Positions 15,108 to 20,637 of a DNA stretch of 20,637 nucleotides are shown piece by piece. The DNA comes from RGIG8782 sp017475895. Lineage in GTDB: Bacteria; Pseudomonadota; Alphaproteobacteria; Rickettsiales; UBA1997. The DNA lies in NCBI GenBank assembly GCA_947167315.1, contig CAMVHP010000013.1, positions 1 to 20,637 of the forward strand, written 5' to 3'. Made by a program: the position numbers and the translations under genes. The notes beneath the pieces are model-generated. The model ran no database searches and was not told where the DNA came from. It saw only the letters and a program-made list of their open reading frames with translations. The first letter of the stretch is position 1. The number at the start of each line of letters is the position of its first letter.

Positions 15108-15116
15108 ACATGGTCT

Positions 15117-15144
15117 ATGGTAGTATTTATTTTTATTTTGTCAA
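15117..15144 (-). promoter_or_regulatory. Promoter of tRNA-Glu
   Basis: On the minus strand TTGACA (15139-15144), 16 bases, TACCAT (15117-15122). Transcription would begin within a few bases of the tRNA 5' end (15107). Confidence 0.65.
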
Positions 15145-15171
15145 TAAAAAATGTTTATTATGAAAATAATT

Positions 15172-15199
15172 TTGATATTTATATAAAAATGGTTATAAT
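15172..15199 (+). promoter_or_regulatory. Upstream promoter candidate for the ABC-F gene
   Basis: TTGATA (15172-15177), 16 bases, TATAAT (15194-15199). The -10 box is perfect. It would give a leader of about 170 bases. Confidence 0.45.
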
Positions 15200-15217
15200 G
15201 TAAATGCAACAAATCTC

Positions 15218-15245
15218 TTGACTTTTAGTCACCGTTTACTACAAT
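15218..15245 (+). promoter_or_regulatory. Main promoter candidate for the ABC-F gene
   Basis: TTGACT (15218-15223), 16 bases, TACAAT (15240-15245): near consensus at both boxes. A start at about 15252 leaves a leader of about 125 bases holding a mini-ORF and a hairpin. Confidence 0.6.
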
Positions 15246-15273
15246 AGAAAAGATTAACTATTCTATTAATAAC

Positions 15274-15306
15274 ATGAAAAGTGCTGTCGTGGGAACACTG
15301 GATTGA
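15274..15306 (+). CDS. Possible leader peptide (MKSAVVGTLD) of the ABC-F gene
   Basis: A 10-codon ORF, ATG to TGA, sits in the leader between the promoter and the ABC-F gene, and its stop lies five bases before a hairpin. This layout resembles ribosome-stalling attenuators of some antibiotic-resistance ABC-F genes. No clear ribosome-binding site precedes it, so it may be chance. Confidence 0.25.
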   Translation: MKSAVVGTLD

Positions 15307-15310
15307 TAAG

Positions 15311-15332
15311 GATTAGTCTTTTAAGACTAGTC
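15311..15332 (+). promoter_or_regulatory. Leader hairpin upstream of the ABC-F gene
   Basis: GATTAGTC TTTTAA-centred GACTAGTC forms a stem of about 9 bp (one G-T pair) with a short T-rich loop. It is not followed by a T run, so it is not a plain terminator. It could act as a pausing or translation-control element. Confidence 0.4.
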
Positions 15333-15376
15333 TCGGAGTGGTCTAATTTACGAATAATTTACAAGCGGAGTATTTC

Positions 15377-17098
15377 ATGTTAAAATTACAAAATATATCA
15401 AAGTCCTTCGGTGGTAAGGAAATTTTCAACAACATTGAGTTTATATTAAATGACGGTGAAAAACTTGGTCTCATAGGTCGAAAGGGTTGTGGAAAATCGA
15501 CCCTTTTAAAAATAATCAGTGGCGAACTTGAGGCGGATGATGGAGAAATAATTACATCTAAGAATTATAGAATTGGATATCTGCAACAACATCTAAATTT
15601 TACTGAAAATACTATATTGGATGAGGCCTGTTTATCTCTTCCGGATTATAAAAAAGATAATTTCTGGGAAGCGGAAAAAATATTGATGGATATAGGTTTT
15701 TCTCTAGATGATTTACATAAATCACCGGCGGAGTTCTCCGGTGGTTGGCAAATTAGGTTGAATTTGGCAAAATTGTTGCTTACTGAACCGGATCTAATGC
15801 TGTTGGATGAACCTACAAACTATCTTGATATAATATCCATAAGATGGCTAAAGACATTTTTGAAAAATCTAAAAAAATCGTGCATATTGATAAGTCACGA
15901 CAGAACATTTTTAAACGATATTATAACACATACATTGATAATTCACAGAGGAACATCAAAAAAGATAACAGGAAATGTGGATGAGATGTATGAACAAATA
16001 GCAACCGATGAAGAAACCTATGAAAAGACTAGAATAAATGAGGATAAAAAAAGAAAACAAATTCAAGTGTATATTGATAGGTTTAGATATAAAGCGACAT
16101 TGGCTAAACAGGTACAATCTAAAGTAAAAATGTTAGACAGAATGGATAATAAGGAAAAATTGGACGATCTACAAAATCTTGAGTTTGATTTTAACTATAA
16201 AAATATTATTTCAAATAAACCGCTGGTGGAGATTGAAAATTTAACGTTTGGTTATGAAAAAGATAACATTTTAATAAATAACTTTTCCCTTAAGGTCGAA
16301 AAGAATGACAAAATTTGTGTTATTGGTAAAAACGGAAGGGGGAAATCAACACTTTTAAAACTAATTATCGGTGAAATATATCAAAATTCTGGTAAGATTG
16401 ATATTAATAGTAAAGTTGATATTGGTTATTTTGGTCAAATGAACATCAATAGATTAAATTTACAAAATACCATAGAGGATGAATTGTGGGATCTGGATAG
16501 AACATTACCCAGAGGTAAAATTTTGTTTGTGGCCAGTACCATGATGTTTTCCGGAGATGACTACAAAAAACGGTTGAGTATTCTAAGCGGTGGTGAAAAA
16601 AGTAGAGTTTTACTTGGTAAGATAATATTGAAACCGTGTAATTTATTATTGCTGGATGAACCTACAAATCATCTGGATATGGAAAGTTGCATTTCTCTGA
16701 TGGAGGCGATAAATAATTTTGCTGGTGCTAGCATAATAGTAACGCATAACGAGGATTTTTTAAATAATGTGGCTACAAAACTGGTGGTTTTTGATGACAA
16801 TAGGACATTTGTTTTTGAAGGAAATTATCAAGAGTTTTTGAAAGAAATTGGCTGGAGTAATGAAAATGAAGAAAAGAAAGACAATGAACAAAAAGATAGA
16901 AAACAACAGGTCGTAAAGCAAAAACCTGCTGGTTTTAAAATAGATGTAAAAAAGAAAAATAAATTGGAAAATGAAATTTTGGAATTGGAAATTGAAATTG
17001 AGGAAAAAATTTTGGCCGGTGATTATAATGTGACAAAATTGCAAAGGCTTGTGGAGGAAAAAACGAAAGAGTTAGAGCTGCTGTTGTGTAATAATTAA
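15377..17098 (+). CDS. ABC-F family ATP-binding protein (Uup/YbiT-like)
   Basis: A 573-residue soluble protein with two ABC domains and no membrane segments; ABC-F proteins bind the ribosomal E site and help translation or protect from antibiotics. First domain: Walker A GRKGCGKST (34-42), signature FSGGW (120-124), Walker B LDEPTNYLD (143-151). The charged interdomain linker is at about 205-285. Second domain: GKNGRGKST (317-325), LSGGE (403-407), LDEPTNHLD (426-434). A Lys/Glu-rich coiled-coil C-terminus (about 480-573) resembles Uup-type members. The ribosome-binding site GGAG (15367-15370) is well spaced. Sequence alone does not tell housekeeping from resistance members; the length and C-terminal coil favour a housekeeping Uup-like factor. 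Confidence 0.9.
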   Translation: MLKLQNISKSFGGKEIFNNIEFILNDGEKLGLIGRKGCGKSTLLKIISGELEADDGEIITSKNYRIGYLQQHLNFTENTILDEACLSLPDYKKDNFWEAEKILMDIGFSLDDLHKSPAEFSGGWQIRLNLAKLLLTEPDLMLLDEPTNYLDIISIRWLKTFLKNLKKSCILISHDRTFLNDIITHTLIIHRGTSKKITGNVDEMYEQIATDEETYEKTRINEDKKRKQIQVYIDRFRYKATLAKQVQSKVKMLDRMDNKEKLDDLQNLEFDFNYKNIISNKPLVEIENLTFGYEKDNILINNFSLKVEKNDKICVIGKNGRGKSTLLKLIIGEIYQNSGKIDINSKVDIGYFGQMNINRLNLQNTIEDELWDLDRTLPRGKILFVASTMMFSGDDYKKRLSILSGGEKSRVLLGKIILKPCNLLLLDEPTNHLDMESCISLMEAINNFAGASIIVTHNEDFLNNVATKLVVFDDNRTFVFEGNYQEFLKEIGWSNENEEKKDNEQKDRKQQVVKQKPAGFKIDVKKKNKLENEILELEIEIEEKILAGDYNVTKLQRLVEEKTKELELLLCNN

Positions 17099-17104
17099 TA
17101 AAAA

Positions 17105-17144
17105 TGCTCTGGATACATTGAGTTATATTAATGTATCCAGAGCA
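17105..17144 (-). terminator. serS terminator, possibly shared with the ABC-F gene
   Basis: A perfect 15-bp stem (17105-17119 with 17130-17144) around a 10-base loop. On the minus strand it is followed by a TTTTTATT tract, making a strong terminator for serS. On the plus strand no T run follows, but it begins only seven bases after the ABC-F stop and may still protect that transcript's 3' end. Confidence 0.85.
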
Positions 17145-17174
17145 CAGATTAACTAAAGAAATTGGTTTATAGTG

Positions 17175-18461
17175 TTATATAAACAATTTATTTTTTTCTA
17201 TAACTTCCACGCCGTTCATGTATGGAACCAAAACGTCTGGAACTTTTATACTTCCATCTTTTCTTTGGTAGTTTTCCATAATTGCTATTATTGTTCTACC
17301 AACAGCCAGAGCGGAACCATTCAGTGTGTGGACAAAATCAAGCTTTCCATCTGATGCTCTTCTATATCTGGCATTCATTCTTCTGGCTTGGAAATCCCAA
17401 CAGTTGGAACAGCTGGATATTTCTCTATAGGTATTTTGTGCCGGTAACCAAACTTCATGGTCGTATGTTTTTGAGGATGCAAAACCGGTGTCGCCGCTAC
17501 ACAATAGCATAACTCTATAAGGTAATTTTAGTAGCTGTAGTATTTCGTTTTCAATACCATTCATTCGGTCGTGTTCCTCGATGGATTTGTCTGGTGTTGT
17601 TATGGATACCATTTCAACTTTTTTGAATTGATGTTGTCTCAGCATACCTCTTGTATCTTTTCCGGCAGAACCAGCCTCACTTCTCCAACAAGCTGTGTAG
17701 GCCGTAAGTCTGAGCGGTAGCTCTTTTTCTTCTATTATTCTATTATTTAACCAGTTTGTCATGGTAACTTCGCTGGTTGGAATTAGCCACATATTTTCTG
17801 TTGTGTGGTAGGAATCTTCGGCAAATTTTGGTAAATTTCCAGTACCAAACATTGCTTCTTCTTTAACAAAAAATGGGATAGACGTTTCTCTGTATCCATA
17901 TTTTCCAACCACATCCAAAAAGAAATTTGATAAAGCTCTCTCTAGTTTTGCTAAATCATCAAATAAAGCGGTTGATCTGGAGCCACATAACTGTGCCACC
18001 TGTTCAAAGTCCATCTGTCTTAAACCTTCACCCAAGTCATAGTGCGCCTTTGGTTCAAAGTCAAATTTTGTAGGTTCCATGAACTTGTCTATAACTACGT
18101 TATCATCGCTATCTTTGCCGTCTGGTACGCAGTCTTGCAGTATGTTTGGTGTGGAAATAAGTATTTTATATAATTCCGTATCCTTTTCGTTACCGGCTAT
18201 AGCCTCTAGGTTGTCTATTTCCTGTTTAATTTTGTTGACTTCTTTTGTTAATTCGTCTGTGTTTTTACCCTGTGATTTTAGAGTACCAATTTCCTTTGAC
18301 AATGAATTTCTTTTTGACTGTAAATCTTGTATTTTTGTTATCTGTTCTTTTTTAATGTTATTTAATTCAATTATTTTACTAGCTCTCAAAGCTAATCCCT
18401 TCTTTTTCATTGCTGCATCAAAAAGATCTGGGTTTTCTAATATCCACTTTAGGTTTAGCAT
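17175..18461 (-). CDS. serS: Serine-tRNA ligase
   Basis: A 428-residue class II synthetase that charges tRNA-Ser (and tRNA-Sec where present). It begins MLNLKWILENPD, followed by the N-terminal antiparallel coiled coil (about 25-100) that grips the long variable arm. Class II motif 2 is seen in CWRSEAGSAGKDTRGMLRQHQF and motif 3 in LAVGRTIIAIMEN. The length and all core motifs are normal. The ribosome-binding site is just A-rich. It is divergent from virD4. Confidence 0.97.
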   Translation of the reverse strand: MLNLKWILENPDLFDAAMKKKGLALRASKIIELNNIKKEQITKIQDLQSKRNSLSKEIGTLKSQGKNTDELTKEVNKIKQEIDNLEAIAGNEKDTELYKILISTPNILQDCVPDGKDSDDNVVIDKFMEPTKFDFEPKAHYDLGEGLRQMDFEQVAQLCGSRSTALFDDLAKLERALSNFFLDVVGKYGYRETSIPFFVKEEAMFGTGNLPKFAEDSYHTTENMWLIPTSEVTMTNWLNNRIIEEKELPLRLTAYTACWRSEAGSAGKDTRGMLRQHQFKKVEMVSITTPDKSIEEHDRMNGIENEILQLLKLPYRVMLLCSGDTGFASSKTYDHEVWLPAQNTYREISSCSNCWDFQARRMNARYRRASDGKLDFVHTLNGSALAVGRTIIAIMENYQRKDGSIKVPDVLVPYMNGVEVIEKNKLFI

Positions 18462-18495
18462 TTTTTATCTTTTATTTGTTATTAAATTCCGGCAT

Positions 18496-18523
18496 ATTCT
18501 AAACAAGTTTTTATTTTTTTCAA
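18496..18523 (-). promoter_or_regulatory. serS promoter
   Basis: On the minus strand TTGAAA (18518-18523), 16 bases, TAGAAT (18496-18501), about 35 bases before the serS ATG. Confidence 0.55.
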
Positions 18524-18586
18524 TATTTTTTTTTAATATTTTATATATAATTTTTTATTATTATGCCAACAAAGTATGTTTTGTAA

Positions 18587-20365
18587 ATGGCAAATAATAA
18601 CGATCTCTCAATAATATTAAGAAATTTCATAGTATTAATACTGTTGGCTTGTTGTACTCTAATATTTACATCCGTTATATCGGCACTGGGTATGATGGCT
18701 TTAACTACTGGACCTGCCTATGCAAAAAAAGTTCTAACAACACAGGATTTTGGGGGATTAATTACATTATCATTTGTTACACTTAGAACAAACGTTGTTT
18801 GGGTATTGAATAATTTTGATAAATTCAGTAACTACGAGAATTATTTTGTAAAAGTTATATTATCCGTAGTTATACCATTTGGAACATATATATATTTTGT
18901 GTTTAAATATAAAAATCAGATACTGGAATGGAAACCATTTAAACAACCTGAAAGTCAATATGGTGATGCTCATTGGGCAACACTAAGTGAAATGAAAAAG
19001 GCAAAATTATTTGAAAAAAAAGGTATGCTGTTAGGAAGGTACAAGGATAAGTATCTAGTAGAATATAGTTTTCAACACTGTTTGCTATTTGCTCCTACCG
19101 GATCCGGTAAAGGTGTGGGTTTTGTAATACCGAATTTATTATTTTGGCATGAGTCAGCTATAGTTCACGATATTAAGCTTGAAAACTACGAGAAGACAAG
19201 TGGTTACAGATTTAAAGTACTAAAACAAAAAGTTTTTCTGTGGAACCCTGCTGATCAGGATGGTATAACTCACTGTTACAATCCTATGGATTGGGTTGGA
19301 AGAAATGCCGGCGCGTTGGTGGATGATGTGATGAAAATAGCTAAATTTTTGTTACCAAAAGAAGATTTCTGGGTAAACGAAGCCCGAGCTCTTGTTACTG
19401 GATTAATGTTGTATCTTTATGCGGATAAAAACAAACAAAAATCGCTTGGTGAGACATTAAGAATGATTAGAAGTGAAGATTTGGCGTATACCCTAGCGGT
19501 TGTGTTGGATACACTGGGAGGAGATATACATCCGGTTTCATACATGAATCTATCGGCATTTTTGAATAAAGCTGATAAGGAAAGATCTGGTGTATGTTCT
19601 ACCGCTTCATCAGCTTTGGAGTTGTGGTCTAACCCATTTGTAGATACAGCTACATCTAAAAGTCATTTCAACATAGGTAAATTTAGAATAGAACCAAATA
19701 CATTGTATGTGGGTATTTCCCCAAATAACATTGAAAGATTAAGGCCTTTGTTGCAAATATTTTATCAACAGACGGGAACTATATTTACACAAAAACTGCC
19801 TACAAAGGATGAAAAGCTTGGTGTTATGATGTTACTGGATGAGTTTCCAACGTTAGGTGAAATGAACGAGATTAAGACTGGTATTGCCTACTATCGAGGT
19901 TATAAAGTAAAGGTATTTTTGATTGTTCAGGATACGGACCAGCTGAAGGATATTTATAAAGATGCCGGAATGAATTCATTCCTGTCAAACTGTACATATC
20001 GTATCACTTTCGCTGCTAACAACGCTACTACTGCGGATATGATTTCTAAGCTATTGGGTCAAAAAACCATTGTAAACGAAAGTTCATCTAAACCTAAATT
20101 TTTGGACCTGAACCCAGGATCTAGAACCGTAAATGTTACAAAAACAGGAAGGGAATTGTTAAAACCACAGGAAATTCTTACGTTACCTAGAGATGAACAG
20201 ATAATATTAATAGAATCTAAAAATCCTGTAAGGTGTAATAAAATTATGTATTATAAAGATAAAATGTTTACCAAAAGACTGTTACCACAAACTTTTGTTC
20301 CGAAACAGGAACCTTATGTTGCAAGTACAAGAACTAAAAAGGATGAAAATTCCGGCAAAAAGTAA
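18587..20365 (+). CDS. virD4: Type IV secretion coupling ATPase VirD4/TraG
   Basis: A 592-residue inner-membrane ATPase that recruits substrates to a type IV secretion channel. The N-terminus has a hydrophobic helix at about 11-38 and another at about 87-107, placing the large C-terminal ATPase in the cytosol. Walker A is APTGSGKG (169-176), followed by the TraG-type IPNLLFWHESAIVHDIK. Walker B is MLLDEFPTLG (about 417-426). The size and the absence of a long C-terminal extension fit the Rickettsiales/Holosporales-type VirD4. No other vir gene is next to it here: it is followed by tRNA-Thr and preceded by divergent serS. No Shine-Dalgarno is seen before the ATG; a TATAAT at 18546-18551 may be its -10 box. 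Confidence 0.93.
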   Translation: MANNNDLSIILRNFIVLILLACCTLIFTSVISALGMMALTTGPAYAKKVLTTQDFGGLITLSFVTLRTNVVWVLNNFDKFSNYENYFVKVILSVVIPFGTYIYFVFKYKNQILEWKPFKQPESQYGDAHWATLSEMKKAKLFEKKGMLLGRYKDKYLVEYSFQHCLLFAPTGSGKGVGFVIPNLLFWHESAIVHDIKLENYEKTSGYRFKVLKQKVFLWNPADQDGITHCYNPMDWVGRNAGALVDDVMKIAKFLLPKEDFWVNEARALVTGLMLYLYADKNKQKSLGETLRMIRSEDLAYTLAVVLDTLGGDIHPVSYMNLSAFLNKADKERSGVCSTASSALELWSNPFVDTATSKSHFNIGKFRIEPNTLYVGISPNNIERLRPLLQIFYQQTGTIFTQKLPTKDEKLGVMMLLDEFPTLGEMNEIKTGIAYYRGYKVKVFLIVQDTDQLKDIYKDAGMNSFLSNCTYRITFAANNATTADMISKLLGQKTIVNESSSKPKFLDLNPGSRTVNVTKTGRELLKPQEILTLPRDEQIILIESKNPVRCNKIMYYKDKMFTKRLLPQTFVPKQEPYVASTRTKKDENSGKK

Positions 20366-20379
20366 AGTTTGAAAAGTTG

Positions 20380-20407
20380 TTGAAAATTGTATTTATTTGT
20401 ATATAAT
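20380..20407 (+). promoter_or_regulatory. Promoter of tRNA-Thr
   Basis: TTGAAA (20380-20385), 16 bases, TATAAT (20402-20407), about 23 bases before the tRNA. Confidence 0.65.
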
Positions 20408-20430
20408 GGAATGCGTTTTTGTTTCGTAGT

Positions 20431-20506
20431 GCCATTTTAGCTCAGCTGGTAGAGCACCTGATTCGTAATCAGTAGGTCGGCGGTTCGAATCCGCCAAATG
20501 GCACCA
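20431..20506 (+). tRNA. tRNA-Thr, anticodon CGT
   Basis: A 76-base cloverleaf with encoded CCA. Acceptor GCCATTT pairs with AAATGGC, D arm TAGCTCAGCTGGTAGAGC, anticodon loop TTCGTAA, T arm GGCGG-TTCGAAT-CCGCC. The first anticodon-stem pair (C27 with T43) appears mismatched. It reads ACG codons. Confidence 0.95.
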
Positions 20507-20615
20507 TCTGAAAAATACACCACATAATAACTATTATCGTAGAAATCCTTATTGTTGTCCTTATTCTTATTCTTATTCCCGCCCCCTCACTTTCCCCTTG
20601 CTTTTAAATAATCTT

Positions 20616-20637
20616 TAACTAATCTATGGATTAGTTA
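20616..20637 (+). terminator. Inverted repeat at the window edge, possible tRNA-Thr terminator
   Basis: TAACTAATC, loop TATG, GATTAGTTA: a perfect 9-bp stem ending at the last base. The sequence after it is not in view, so a T run cannot be checked. The stretch 20507-20615 holds pyrimidine-rich TTATTC/TTATTG repeats on the plus strand and no gene that I can see. Confidence 0.35.

Noticed and set aside
14989..15111. N-terminal extension of the GIY-YIG gene starting at 15111
   Set aside because: These codons are translation of the tRNA-Glu gene and its 3' flank; homology begins only at the RGIVYIL segment.

Overview
The window looks like chromosome of an AT-rich alphaproteobacterium, probably host-associated. 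GroEL/GroES, GyrA, TrpS and SerS have an alphaproteobacterial look. The VirD4-type coupling ATPase has the size and layout of the Rickettsiales/Holosporales-type (rvh-like) type IV secretion systems. This placement is my recognition from the protein sequences; no database search was run.

Layout. (1) 2-727: 3' end of a secreted-looking, Cys-containing repeat protein built of exact 273-bp (91-residue) tandem units. (2) 890-6789, minus strand: a core housekeeping block, gyrA-trpS then groES-groEL, with readable promoters and a groEL terminator. (3) About 6950-15032: an accessory island with a type I restriction-modification locus (hsdR broken by a frameshift, hsdM intact, and two convergent half-size hsdS genes). 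After these come a chloramphenicol acetyltransferase gene stopped by one nonsense codon, a DUF1643 gene without a normal start codon, a short coding remnant and a GIY-YIG/DUF5655 protein that abuts the 3' end of a tRNA-Glu(CUC). (4) 15172-20506: a leader-preceded ABC-F ATPase gene, serS (minus), virD4 (plus) and tRNA-Thr(CGU).

The most interesting object is the hsdS locus. Two 225-bp inverted repeats, identical base for base as read here (11234-11458 and 12408-12632), flank a 949-bp segment holding two different target-recognition domains in opposite orientation. Inversion would join the second domain in frame to the expressed hsdS start. This is the architecture of a phase-variable type I methylation switch, here with single-domain (half) HsdS subunits. 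Because hsdR is frameshifted while hsdM is intact, the locus may now be a switchable methyltransferase without restriction. Promoter-like sequences of the same design (TTGAA[A/G]-N17-TAACAT, then a shared ATATTGGAGGTATT) precede both hsdR and the DUF1643 gene, which suggests the island genes share expression control.
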